Below are positions 42,893-55,700 of a DNA stretch of 64,000 nucleotides, piece after piece. Both the position numbers and the translations under genes were made by a program. The DNA is from Antedon mediterranea (taxonomy: Eukaryota > Echinodermata > Crinoidea > Comatulida > Antedonidae), in contig NC_092670.1 in NCBI RefSeq assembly GCF_964355755.1, forward strand, positions 39,357,795-39,421,794, in the 5' to 3' direction. Every line of letters starts with the position of its first letter. The first letter of the stretch is position 1. The notes below the pieces were generated by a model, which was not told the DNA's origin, searched no databases, and saw nothing but the letters and a program-made list of their open reading frames with translations.

Positions 42893-43560
42893 GATGGTAC
42901 ATTCTGAGATCAAGTGTACACTTTGAGCGATTGGTGTACATTTTGAGATAAAATGCACAATTTAAGATGGTGTACATTTTGAGATCAAGTGTACACTTTA
43001 AGATGGTGTACATTTTGAGATAAAATGTACACTTTAAGGCATGGTGTACATTTTGAGATCAAATGCACACTTTAAGATGGTGTACATTTTGATATAAAAT
43101 GTACACTTTAAGATGGTGTACATTTTGAGATCAAATGTACACTTTAAGATGGTGTACATTTTGAGATAAAATGTACACTTTAAGACATGGTGTACATTTT
43201 GAGATCAAGTGTACACTTTAAGGCATGGTGTACATTTTGAGATCAAGTGTACACTTTAAGATGGTGTACATTTTGAGATCAAATGCACACTTTAAGATGG
43301 TGTACATTTTGAGATAAAATGTACACTTTAAGGCATGGTGTACATTTTGAGATAAAATGTACACTTTAAGGCATGGTGTACATTTTGAGATCAAATGCAC
43401 ACTTTAAGATGGTGTACATTTTGATATAAAATGTACACTTTAAGGCATGGTGTACATTTTGAGATCAAATGTACACTTTAACATATGGTGTACATTTTGA
43501 GATCAATGTAAACTTTAAGATAAGGTGTACATTTTTTTTAATCAAAGGCACACTTTGAGA
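42893..43560. repeat. Hairpin minisatellite just upstream of zinc-transporter copy 1
   Basis: About 17 units of 36-39 bases. The core is GTGTACATTTTGAGATAAAA followed by TGTACAC, so GTGTACATTTT and AAAATGTACAC pair perfectly around a GAGAT loop. Linkers are TTTAAGAT or TTTAAGGC. Some units have CAAGTGTACAC or CAAATGCACAC as the second arm. It starts about 50 bases upstream of the start codon, in the 5' UTR, promoter or a 5' intron. Confidence 0.9.
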
Positions 43561-44635
43561 GGTGTAAAGATCAAAGTACACTGTAGAGGTGTGGACAATT
43601 TGAAATCACGGGTACTTCAGCATGTGGGTGTACATTATAAAATGAAAGGCAGAAGCTATATATATTTTTAATTTATTTATTTGTGAACACATGACAAATA
43701 ACAGTCAGAAATGATGTTAACTTCAACGACACATTATTTTCATTCGATTTGGAACTATAATCGTGACCACCCAAACAACGATTTTGACCAGAAAATAAAT
43801 TTCAATTGATAGGGAGTCACTAGACATGAATACATTAGGTTAAATTACCTAACTACTAAGAAAAAGTCTATCTGATTATTTTTATTTTACCATTTTAAAA
43901 AGGAAATTTGTGTTTTTTTTTTGTCATGATATAATATGTTGCACATTTTTAATTTATGTACAATTAACTAAATATTATATTTAAAATTCATGCCTGTACC
44001 AAAGAAAACAATACTTAATACGACCTTGGCGCGGCGTACGTGTATTTATACAATATGCAACGCCAGGGTTAATAGACCATGGTATGACTGTAAATACTGT
44101 TTTTTTTTGTTTTTTTTTTGTATCTTTTTTATTATATTATTATATTTTTTTGTGTCCTGTCTTGTTTGAGTTCCAAACATCATTGATCTTATTCATTCCA
44201 GAATAAAGAATGATTGAACACACCTATCTGTAAGTTATTTATCTTTTTTTAAATATAATATTATTCAATTGTGACTTGTTGAACTGGTCAAATTACTATA
44301 AGTATTAATACCAACAACGTTAAATAATTACAGCGGAATATCCTAGTTATGATTGTACCACCACCAGTACCGCATACCAGTATACAACTTGCTTTACCTA
44401 GCTTTCAAGTGTTTATGAAACAAATATATCAACAAAACCGACTGTGTACATTACTACAAGACTGGTTAACACTATCAAACACTATTATCAAACAACTTTA
44501 TTGAATAGATTAAGGTTATGTCCATATAAATATGCATCTATAAACTATGTCTATCTCAGTTGAAGTCCTTCTCCCAAAACCATAACAAAATCTCTCTTAC
44601 TTAAAATGCATTCTTAAAATTGACGTTTTAGAATG

Positions 44636-44765
44636 GTGTGGGAATGGACAGTTGTAATACATGATGGTATCTGAAGTAGGGATAGTGTGTGTCGCTAGTA
44701 GACGTTCTAGAAACACAATGGTGTGTGAATGGGCAGTTGTAGTATGAAGGTATCTGATAATGTGT
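44636..44765. repeat. Tandem pair, about 75-bp unit
   Basis: Two units share AATGGTGTG, ATGGGCAGTTGTA-like text, GGTATCTGA and GTGTGTGTCGCTAGT. Confidence 0.65.
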
Positions 44766-45959
44766 GTCGCTAGTCGACAGCATGCCTTAACTTTGTTGTT
44801 CCGTAGGTGTAAGTAAACATTGCAGAATATTTAAAAGGGTTAGTTTATGATGATAAAGATAAGATAATTGTTGTCATGAAAACTGTTGCCAAAGTGTTTA
44901 CAACATCAATGATAATCAAACAAACCTCTGTATCTGTTAATATTCCCCACATTAGTTTTAATCCAAAATAAGGAGATTTTAAGTATTATTGAGCGAAAGA
45001 ATAAATAATTCTGTAGATAATTCAACTCGCGCGCGTAATAAATACGTCATGAACAACATAATCGTATTATTGATGTTTAATTAAGTATTGAAACTTACTA
45101 TATAGGCTTATAGGGGTAAATATAAATAACGTAAATGAATGAAAATACAATATTGTTTGTCTTAATAATCTAATCTTAAATACGCTTGTTTGTAGGATAG
45201 GAAGCAATTCCTGTGATATACCATAAGGTAGGCATACATGGCCGGCTACAAATAATGTTTATCAGGGAGATATGAGCTAAATGTCATTGTTAGTACTTAG
45301 ACCTACTAGGTACTTACCTCCAGTTAGTTGATGATGATAAAACGTTCCTATCGTAAGAATGGATGTCTTGCACACCATGGGTTATTTAAACTTTAACATA
45401 ACTTCTCTGATAATCATACCTTTATAATAATACAATATTTGTGTAAGTGCCGTGTGCACATTCATTGTCGGGACTGCATCCATAATATTCATTCGTTCAT
45501 GAAGTACTCAGTGTGTACAGTACTATATATTGTAACAACTTTGACAGAGGAGGGCGCTACTTTAGTCACTCAAATCCTGATCCTTATAACTCAATTCAAA
45601 TTTAAATGAGTTAAATTCATAGGGACACGACATTTGATGCACTCTCTAACGATGAAAATTGTAGGGCCCGTTATACGCGCACGTACCAATGTAAGCGTTT
45701 CAACGATCAAGACAAAGTACTCACTGTAAAGCTTGGTTCCAACAAGTACATAAACACAAAGTAGCTCAATATTGATTACCCTCGCTGCATTTTTTCTCAA
45801 CATGATATAGATTTGTTGTCTAATTAGAATATTTGTCTAAAACGTTGCAATCCCCTGTTGGGTTACTGAACGGCTTGAAACACTTGTTGGATAGGCTATA
45901 TATATATATTTTTTTTTTTTCTGTCAACGATTTTAACTTTTATATGAATTTTATATAAT

Positions 45960-46126
45960 CATTGTCAATTTTTAAGCCTTTAATATATTTTATGTCATTT
46001 TAATATTTAATATTTTATGTGTTGTACTGTATGTTTGTTTTATCGAGGGCCCTGAATGATCAGTTCTATTAGGAACTGGATAGGCTACCCTCAGTAAATA
46101 TGGTAATAAATAAATAAATAAATAGG
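45960..46126 (+). mobile_element. Possible retroelement 3' tail
   Basis: Has TTATCGAGGGCCCTGAATGA, then CAGTAAATATGGTAATAAATA and a run of AATA repeats, the style of non-LTR 3' ends. No coding part. Confidence 0.35.
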
Positions 46127-46169
46127 TCTACACATGCTCAGTTCGCGTATGCATGGGTTAGACAAAAGT

Positions 46170-47100
46170 AATATAAAGTAGGAAGTGCTGCCTGGGTAGA
46201 AACTGCTGAATAATAAGAGAACGTACAATTACAATGGAGTCACAGGCTGGTGGAGATGATAAGAGAATGTATAATATCATTGTAAACAATTATAAACCAA
46301 AATCAGCTCTCTACTCTACGTCAAACATTTACTGAAAATATAGTAAACATTTATTCAATTTGTCAAACGTCAATAATCACACTTTTGCACCTTTTTACCA
46401 CATTATATCAAGCGAGTTCTATTAAACTAAATCATTGTTGCGCCTATTAATTGTTCTGAAAAATGAAAATGCTGTGAGTATGAGACGTGACTTAGGAAAA
46501 AAAGGAAGTAGCTGCCTGAGTGGGTGGACTGGATAATAAAGGGGGAAGTAGGCATAGACTGCGAAGGAGGTGTCACAGGCTGGTGGAGATGAACGATAGA
46601 AAAACAAGCACGAATGTGCGATACTCGGGGTACAGCAGCAAAAGAAGCTGTAATGACGTCATAAGACCGGATGTAACGTCACATACACATCGCCTCGCTA
46701 CCAAATACGGTTATACGGTACCATCTTCGAGACGTGATATGGCTGCATCCGGTTTGAAATTTAAAAATCCTACTCTATAGCTTTGATAGCAGTATATTCA
46801 TGCCAAATCCCAGCTCTATACTACAACGAATAAGGGAGGAGTAGTACTTTATAAATCGCACTTTTTACTCAATAGTGTCCAGATGGAAGGAGAAGAGGAG
46901 GAGAAGATGAGAAAGTACTAGACTCGGGTAGCCCGAGTAAAAACCATATACGATGTGCACTCTATAAACCAAAATCGGCTCTCTTACGTCCCATTTATTT
47001 AATTATGTCGAATGTCAATATACTCACTATTTCGGTCATTACCAAGCGAGCTCTTTTATCAAACTGAATTTAATAATTGTTATTAAATTTAATAATTGTT
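46170..47100. repeat. Imperfect local duplication
   Basis: CACAGGCTGGTGGAGATGA occurs at about 46241 and 46573. ATAAACCAAAATC(A/G)GCTCTC followed by AAGCGAG(T/C)TC occurs at about 46292-46420 and 46972-47060. Points to an old tandem copy in the inter-transporter spacer. Confidence 0.55.
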
Positions 47101-47402
47101 ATTAATAAATTACTACTTTCAATTTATTTCATGTATGGCCTATACGACCTTATACATTAAATCAGGTCAATTACCATTTTAGTATGCTAATTATTCAATC
47201 GGTCAATGCTGACAACCGTCCAGTAAAAAAAATCCATTCTGAAGGTTGGACAATAAACCATTTAAATAAACAATAGAAACAAAAGAAAAGTTATGGTAAA
47301 GAAGGCGTTTGACTGCAGTACTAATTAGTTATGCAAATATCATGAATTTGAAAAACACGACACCTGTACAGAATGGTTACTCATAGGTGGTAAGATCATT
47401 TA

Positions 47403-47403
47403 A

Positions 47404-47435
<32 letters not shown>

Positions 47436-47500
47436 CACTAATAACACTAATAATAATAATAATAATAATAATAACACAATAATAATAATAATAATAATAA
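47403..47500. repeat. (AAT)n microsatellite
   Basis: Nearly continuous ATA/AAT trinucleotide repeat broken by a few AAC units. Confidence 0.9.
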
Positions 47501-47541
47501 ATGAAATTTCTCCCAATCTTTGGATCCGCCTATGATTATAC

Positions 47542-47655
47542 TTAAAGCTCTGTCCACATTATCAAACTAGTTTGACAAAAAGTGTGATGTGACCAAATGT
47601 GTTAGTGATATGACATCATTTGTCACATAAACGCAATAGTGTAGAAAAAGAATTT
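47542..47655. repeat. Family B element, short
   Basis: Left end TTAAAGCTCTGTCCACATTA, right end GCAATAGTGTAGAAAAAG, both decayed. Confidence 0.6.
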
Positions 47656-48897
47656 AGAAAGAAATAGACAAAGTTTTTTTATTTCATTTGGCTGGGGGAT
47701 GTTTCATGAAAGTTTTTTGTTTTTTTGGGTGTTTCGATACGCTTAGGTTTTGCTTGGGCTGAAAATAACTGGTTCGAGTCATCCATGGTCTTCTTTTATT
47801 TATTTTTTTTTTTATTTTTGCAATACAATTCTTTCAGATATGTTGAGCAATCGAAATGATTTTTTTAAATTTCATTTACAAGTCTGTCTAAAATTCAAAC
47901 AAAAACAATAAATCATAATAATTATGTTTATTAAACACAGCTAACTATAGAAATACGTCATATAAATAATCATTAATAACCATAAAATATTAATTAGTAA
48001 AACCTTGGTCCCATTTCTGCGCGCGCGCGTCAGTACAGGATGTACGCGCTTGACAGTGACCTAAATAAACTTTTTAGACTTGAATCGAATTTAAGCAACC
48101 TTACATGTTCCAGTGTTTCAAGGCCGTCTACGTTATAATAATGAACGTATAACTCCAAAACAAGTTGGTCGGTTCGTAACAGACTAGACAGATTTGTCAG
48201 CTTACATTATTAACCATTCACACTGAATGGATTCACGGTAGGTCCATTACAGAATTAACGCTATCCTATCGACACACTATGTGTTAATATAATCGATTTG
48301 CCTATTATGTCATTACAAACAACACATATTTCTACCAAGCCTACAAACAAAATTAATAATAAATTTAAATTTCGATTTGCATACAATACGTAAGCGTAGT
48401 TATGAATTTCTAACAAATTTACTTTCTCAATTGTATCTATTGAGGTCATTCATCATTCAATCAGCATATATTTTATTATTTATACACAACACTGGGTTTA
48501 TTATACATATAAAAGGACAATGGAGAGATGAACACCCCATTTCCTCCACATTATCTACACTACTAATTCAGGCTTCATAGAATTTGGGCCACATTTTCGT
48601 TACGTTCCCAGATTATACTCCCTCCAGATCCCCTCCTCGTTGATTTACGGGGGAGTGGACATGCCAGAAGCTTAGGCCTCTCTGATTCGGTTTCCTTTTG
48701 CTGTAAAAATAGTAATCATATGGAGGTATAGATGTGGCATTTTTGCGTGATCACCCTCTTTTCAATTTTCTTTCAAAATGATATTGAAAATAAGAGGGCG
48801 CTCTGGTTATATTATTAGGGCGCTCTCATCCTCAAGTTTTAAATACATATAAGAGGACGAGCAAAAACATGATTGATTTGTTTTCTTGTTTGTAGTA

Positions 48898-51800
48898 TCA
48901 TTTATCAGCGGGCAATGTGCATAGTTCACAGTTTATCATACTTCTACGGTGTTTCTCTATTTGTATTGTTGAATCCGATATGTTGAATTTTACCCGAAGT
49001 ATTCGACGAATATCACTCAAAAGCGTTTCCTGGTTTATATCTTCATTTGAATCTGAAAAAAAAAGTTATTTTAGGAAGACTGTTGTTTATTCTGTTTATT
49101 GAATCTAGGATTTATATTAAGCTCTATCTACACTATCAAACTTCATGTGACAAATGTCATGTGCCCATACATGGACATTATGATGTCGTATCACTACCAT
49201 ATTTGGCCATATCACTACCATGGGCACATCACACTTTTTTTGTTGATAGTGTAGGGAGTGATTCTTACAAACTGTACATAAGTGCCCCTTAAGTTACCAA
49301 CTGTACAAAAATGCCCCTTTTTAAGTTAACAACTGTACAAAAATGCCCCTTAAGTTACCAACTGTACATAAGTGCCCTCTTACCAACTGTTAAATGTACT
49401 GAACAGACAACATGGTCTGTTGTGATCATCCATATTCGTAGATCATGCAATGACGTCACACCCTTCAACTCCAGGATCGAGTTAGACACTTCACCAAAGT
49501 TGATGGCGTCTGGTTTAGCTGCATTTAAAAATAAATATATATACAGATAAAGCCACTTGTGAAATGTGTTATCTCGTAAATCAGTGACGTTACGCACAAG
49601 GCAAAGAGCCCTGGTTAGCACTCTAACGCTGAGTAGTTGCATTGGCCTGCTCACGCTCTGGGTTTTAGTCAGTGAGCGCTAATAGCTGTTACGCGCCACT
49701 GCACACAAAATCCCACGCTTCCTACTCTTGCTGCTGTTGTTTGCTTACCTTCCATAAGTACGTTTATTATTTCTTTGCTTATTTGTATCGTTGTTGCTAG
49801 AACTAGTCCGGAAAATATAAACGTGCATATTGGATCTGCTATTTTATATTTAGGCTGAAAGAAAGTAGGATAAAGTAATATAAGAAAGCGTACCTTCAAA
49901 ATATGCGCAGAATAAAATGTTTTACTCGACAACTGCGCTGCTTGTTGGTGTTATTCGCGTCGTAAAAACGAGATGTCGCTAATGCTTTGAAACACAGCAC
50001 GCGTTTTCAAAGTGGACGTACGCGCGCGTCAAAACTCTATACCAATATTAACACAATTTGAACGCGCGCTTTAAATTATGTCTTTTCGTGTGGAGTCTAG
50101 TCAAATACGTACCTGAATGTATATTATTAGAGCAGCGATGAAAACAGCTATGCTTTGGATAAAGTCACCAACAACGTGCAATATGGCTGCACGTATGTTA
50201 ACGTTGTTGTTAGAAGTTTCGTTACCACGATTCGCTGTATCGTCACTCTCCGAGTTCAAGTTATGCAAATGAATATGTCCATGACTGCCGCCATGCGCAT
50301 GCCTGCCCTTACACTGATTATGCAAAACTACTAGCATACTGAAATTATACAAATTTGATCAATTGTATAGCTATCATACTTAAGCTGTATTTATAGTTCT
50401 AAACTATTCTATATAATAGAATAGAACAATAAAATAAATTCATTCCAAACTTTAAAGAATGGACGAAAAACAACTTACATAACATTCACAAAGATTGCAA
50501 ACGCGGCTGTGATCATCATTATTGTAGCGTTTATTTCGTAGTTGTTTTTCATAATTTTGATGACGGCAAGAGTGACCAGTATCGCTGTAATCGACCACAT
50601 CATCAGTACGGAGAGAAACGCACCAAGTACCTCTAAAAAATAAACATTCAACAACATCTAGCAACAACATCTAGCAATAACAGTCACACTTTTAAAGATA
50701 CAATTCCCTACAGATTTCAATCAGGCAGTGTGATACTCTAAACTCTTTCAAGACACAGTTGAAGAAGTCTTTCATTTTCAAACAAGCTTTCATTAATTTA
50801 AATTATTGCCACTTGCGCTATATAAGAATGAACTATTATTATTATAGATATGTGACTCAATTATTATTATTATGGCGTCACTTATTACCACCGTATATCT
50901 ATTAAAAACAATGTCTGACTTATTTTTACTTTTTTGTATGTGTGTGTTTTATTATAACTAACAATAATAATGTATGATTACATTTCTATTTGTTTATTAA
51001 TTTGTACTATTGTAAAAAATGATTGATAAAAACATAAAACGAATATCTGACAATGGAGCATCCCTTTAAGATTGTTGAGCATGAAACTCAGTGCTAATTT
51101 GTATGGAATCAATTATTTTATGTCTACCTCCCTCTATATATGAAGTTTAGTTTTGTTTGAGCTGCTGGGTTTTATGTCTATCCCCCCTCTGTCGTCACAT
51201 GGCTTCTAAACTTCAGTAATCATTCGATTCCTCGGATGGTATTAAAGTTAGTAGGCCGACTTTTGCATTCTTGTTTTGTTGCTTGTAGGGAGGCATATTA
51301 TATGTTTCTAGGCCTAGGCCTACATTATTGTATATTGCATATTTTACCTGCCCTGTGCCATCCCCACGTCAATCGTCGTGTGGGACCCTTTTCTGCAACC
51401 ACCAGCGCAAAATAACTGATTACAAAACTAGCAAAGTCCGAGAAAAGATGAGCAGCGTCTGTCAAAATTGATAAGCTACCCGCTAACAAACCACCTATTA
51501 TAACAAGAATAAGAAGGGCTATATTATTATTAGGTTAATGAGACAGGTGTAAAACTAAAGCGCGTATGATCACCATTTGAGCGCGCGCGTCAAATACCGT
51601 CGTGTGTGATGACTACGCGCAGAGACGGGAAGGTTTTTTGAAGGTCGTGATTAGTCAAATAACTTGCGTTCTAAGTACGTCCTAGCGTTGCGTCTAGGCC
51701 TAGACCATATACGTACCTATGATTTCGATGACAATGAATGATAAACATACAACAGATGCATAGATAAGTTTACGTCTGACAGTTCGCCTTTGTACTGCAT

Positions 51801-51975
51801 GGTCACGCCCTGCTGTCATGTTAGAATGGCAATGTGCCGATAGTTCCCGTTTCAATCCATTATTACCATTTTCTCCTGCTTCATATCTGACATGTCCGTT
51901 CTCTGTTGCCCCATATGTTGTGTAACCATTCTGGTCTTCTTGTTTGATAATCATGATTGGCGTTCTTGTTGGCAT
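48898..51975 (-). CDS. SLC30A2-like: Zinc transporter, SLC30A2/3/8 (ZnT2/3/8) type, copy 2
   Basis: Seven exons in transcript order: 51717-51975, 51348-51494, 50479-50632, 50113-50338, 49749-49854, 49384-49518, 48898-49052 (TGA). Product 393 aa. Five exons (147, 154, 106, 135 and 155 bases) have exactly the same length as in copy 1; only exons 1 and 4 differ. It keeps HCH in the N-terminus (SAHCHSN), HLFSD in TM2 and HVVGD in TM5, so it should transport zinc. The histidine loop is shorter and less regular ([16 protein letters not shown]), and the C-terminal cysteine pair is NCELC. The start codon is 742 bases from that of SDHA on the other strand. Confidence 0.93.
49119..49256. repeat. Family B element, last intron of transporter copy 2
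   Basis: TAAGCTCTATCTACACTATC start and GTTGATAGTGTAG end. It abuts the donor-site minisatellite at 49262. Confidence 0.7.
49262..49391. repeat. Minisatellite containing the splice donor of transporter copy 2 exon 6
   Basis: About four to five units of 25-35 bases. On the minus strand each contains TACAGTTGGTAAC or a variant, which repeats the real exon 6 junction ACAGTTG|GTAAG (exon end 49384). So several donor look-alikes follow the genuine one. Confidence 0.75.
49582..49701. repeat. Family D element, short
   Basis: Ends CAGTGACGTTACGC and GTTACGCGCCACTG are inverted, 120 bases. In intron 5 of transporter copy 2. Confidence 0.65.
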
Positions 51976-52717
51976 TATGAATTCTGAAGTAGGTAGGTAT
52001 TTTAATCAATAGGCCTATTAATACTTTGACATGCCTAACTAAAAAAGTAGCATTAAGCCTATTTATTTATTTATTTCTTCAACAATATTTTTCGAGGATG
52101 GTCCATCTGAAGCCGAAGCTGATCATTAGAGACCCTCACAAAAATACATCATGACGAGACATAAACATTGTAACAATAAAAATCAAATTAAAATAAATTT
52201 AATTTATAAATAAAGCACAAAATATTTAGGCCTAGGCTAGGCCTAGGCCTAGAATCAAAATACTATTAAAACAGAAAGACAGAAGGATTCTCACAAAAAC
52301 GATCAGTAAAACAAAATCACAAATAAAAAAACACTGCTGCTGAGAAACAATAATGAGAAAAATAAAATAATGCATTGAATTGTGTGTTTGTCAAAGAACT
52401 TATTATAAGTTCTTTGGTGTTTGGTAGAATTCGTAGAAAGTAAAACGCGCGCGTAAACGTACACCCACCACCACCACACACCACCAACCACCACACCACA
52501 TTCCCCGTCGCCTTTATTTTCATTCATATAAACAAAAAGGCAATAAAGTTGTTAATATAAAACATAGATATGTATACATTGATTTGTGATTTGTAAACAT
52601 ATACTAGTGACCAATTTAATATTAAATTCATTCTTGGTTGTGTGACGATTTATCAAAAAGTTATGTAACAAGTTGTACAGCGCCCTCATAATTTAATGTT
52701 AAAAGAAAAAAATTGTA
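51976..52717. promoter_or_regulatory. Shared head-to-head upstream region of transporter copy 2 and SDHA
   Basis: The two start codons diverge across 742 bases. The stretch holds repeated AGGCCTAGGCCTAGG near 52235, a CACC-rich run at 52466-52500 and GCGCGCG at 52447. No TATA box can be assigned. A bidirectional promoter is inferred only from the arrangement. Confidence 0.35.
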
Positions 52718-55700
52718 ATGGCTTCAATTGGAGTTCTTGCTAAAAATGCCCTGCAAAAGTCGGCAGTTTCAAAGTTGGTCAGTTATAAGCAAAATACTTT
52801 TAAATAGTTGAATATTACAAAGTTATTAGTTTCATCATTTATGTTATTTTATGTTATAGTAAATTAATAATGTAACTGTAGCCTAGGCCAAGTAAAAAGT
52901 AGGACTGGCTGGAGGAGGTAGTACGGCGAGCGCCAAGCGACTGCATGATGAACGGCCAACCCAATCTGGATCGTTTAGTGCAGGCCTAGGCTAAGTGATT
53001 GATATTTATTTTTCTAGGCCTTAATGAGTGTGTTAAGAAGTATCTTTATACCAGGCAGGCATTGCCATTGTTGCCAATTACCATTGATATTGTGTTTTTA
53101 TTTATATAATGCTTATTCATGTTGACAATTGTATTGATTGACATCATTATTATTTGAATGTTACTGTATTATTAATTATCTAAAAACAGGGACAAGCCAG
53201 TGGTGCAGCGGCAGGGACTCGTTTCTTTCATTTCAACGTGAATGGCAGTCTTTCATCATCCACAGGGACTACAGCTGATAAAGTAAGACATGACGGTGAA
53301 CTCAAAATATTTAATTTCATCTTTTGCATTACAAATTTAGTGGTGGCTGCCCCCCCCCCCCCCCTTGGGTCCGCCTCTGGACTATTCTTGCCTTCTCAAT
53401 GCCCTTCTGACAGTAAAGTTTCACAGGCTCTTCTTCAATTATTATATTTATTCTACATTGTATTTTAATGTTTTTAAATGGCCTCACTCGCCCAGTCTTG
53501 CAAATCCAACATGTTTACAGTTTATCTCTAACAAAAATTACTCTTTAAAAACTGGAAATTTCCACAAAATAAGAATCCCAAATTCATAAATAATTCTATC
53601 TATTTTTAATATTGTTGCTAATGTATTTTTAGGAAATGCACATCACAATACATTTTGCTTTTAAGTCCGTACCAAGGGAAGTGATTATAAATATGACTAA
53701 ATCATGTTGATTAGACGATCCACTAGGATGGAATGCAAGGACGAGTTGACCAATGACAATCGACAGTTTGAATAATTCATAGCTTGTGATTTAGTCACAT
53801 CTCTTGCATTGCATTATGTCGTTGTGTTGCGTCTCTAGTGGGAACCAAGCATTACCTCTCTGTGTTGAAAAATGAACCCCACTATATAACCTTGGTTATG
53901 GGCTTTTTTAGCCGTCTAGCGGAGTCTAGTAGTTGTAGAGTTTAATAGTTCTTGAATAGTTTATTGTATAAAACTATAAATATATATAGTATAGTATAAT
54001 TTGTTTTTTATAATTTAAAGATATCAAGGGATTACCCTGTGGTTGATCATACATATGATGCAGTAGTAGTAGGTGCTGGAGGAGCAGGATTACGTGCTGC
54101 ATTTGGCCTAGCACATGAGGGTTTCAAGACGGCTTGTATTAGTAAATTATTCCCAACAAGGTCACACACAGTAGCAGCACAAGTAAGTCTGTTGATGTGT
54201 GTTACTTAAGCTCTGTCTACACTATCAACCTAGTTTGACAAAAAAAGTGTTATGTGCCCAAATATGGTAGTGATATGCCAAAATATGGTAGTGATATGCC
54301 AAAATATGGTAGTGATATGACATCACCATGTCCATATATGAGCACATCACATTTTTTTGTCACATAAAATTTGATAGTTTAGACAAAGCTTTAGTGAATA
54401 ATAAATTGTTATTGAATTCATTTCACTTTATTTTGGACATCAAATTCATAGAAGCATACATACAGTATTATTAATAAGTTAATCCACAAACTAAATAGGA
54501 GTTGATTTTACTAAATAAAACAACAGCTTGTTCCATTTTAATTTGTTTTTTGTTTGTTTTCGTGGAGATTGGTTGATTGAGATAAGTGTATTAAGTCTAC
54601 TGTATAAGTCTAAGCTTATAATAACAAAATACTGTCATTCATTTTATGCTACCAACGCTCATTGTATTAGTTAGTCAATTTTGACACCATAAAAAAATGT
54701 ACATTTTGTACCACAGTAGGTAGGAACACCTTATAGATACGTCACTATGCAACATTTTAAGCTATGATATTAAATATTCAATAATTCAATTCTTTATTTA
54801 TACATCAAAACAAATTTTCAAATTAATATATAATTATCAAATTAATAAGAAGTGAATGTGTTCTTTTGATTCCAGGGTGGAATAAATGCCGCTTTAGGAA
54901 ATATGGAACCAGACGACTGGAGGTGGCATATGTAAGTAGACAGACAAGTACCTGGATTAGGATACCTACCTGGATAAAACAGAAAATGCCATTGCTTTCA
55001 AACTACTCAACCTCTCAACAATAAATACTACCAGCCTTCAAAATTCATACACCATCATTTTATTTGTTGTACAATTTACTGTATGTTTTTTACTGAATTT
55101 TTTTAAAGCTCTGTCTACATTATCAAACTAGTTCGACAAAAAAAAGTGTGATGTGTCCAAACATGGTAGTGATATGACATCATCATTTCCATATATGGGA
55201 ATATCACATTTTTTGTCACATAAAGTTTTATAGTGTAGATAGAGCTTTAAACACATAAGAGAGCATCTCAAATTTGAGTACTAACTAATTGTATTTTCTA
55301 AAACATGGTCTACACTATCAAACTGTTTTGATGTGATCATCCCAAATATGGTAGTGACATGTCATCATCATGTCCATGTGCACATCACATTTTTTGTTTG
55401 ATAGTGTAGTGATAGTTGATTGTTGTTTGTTAGGTATGACACCGTGAAGGGTTCTGATTGGTTGGGTGATCAAGATGCTATACATTACATGACAGAAGAA
55501 GCTCCAAAAGCTGTTATTGAGGTACTGTACAAATATTGTGATTTGGGCCACGTTCAAAGATAAATATTTTAAAGCATGTCTACACTATCAAAGTAGTTTG
55601 ACAAAAAAAAGTGTCAAAATATTGTAGTGATATGACATCATCATGTCCATATATGGGCATATCACATTTTTTGTCACATCAAGTTTGACAGTGTAGACAG

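Larger units (their letters stand above)
43561..48897. other. Spacer between the two zinc-transporter genes
   Basis: No coding gene supported. It contains a ~75-bp tandem pair (44636-44765), a retroelement-like tail at 45960-46126, an imperfect local duplication at 46170-47100, an (AAT)n run at 47403-47500 and a family B copy at 47542. A 5' UTR exon of copy 1 could lie here but cannot be placed. Confidence 0.55.

Noticed and set aside
42893-43560. Regular repeats with spacer-like intervals, as in a CRISPR array
   Set aside because: Spacers are not unique, units are head-to-tail with small variants, and the context is an animal genome. It is a minisatellite.
46520-46780. 86-codon basic open frame between the zinc transporters
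   Set aside because: Arg/Ser-rich chance frame inside a locally duplicated non-coding block; the paired copy does not keep the frame.
49355-49654. Minus-strand frame joining a family D element to [14 protein letters not shown]
   Set aside because: Only the part from 49518 down to 49384 is exon 6; the rest is intron containing a repeat.
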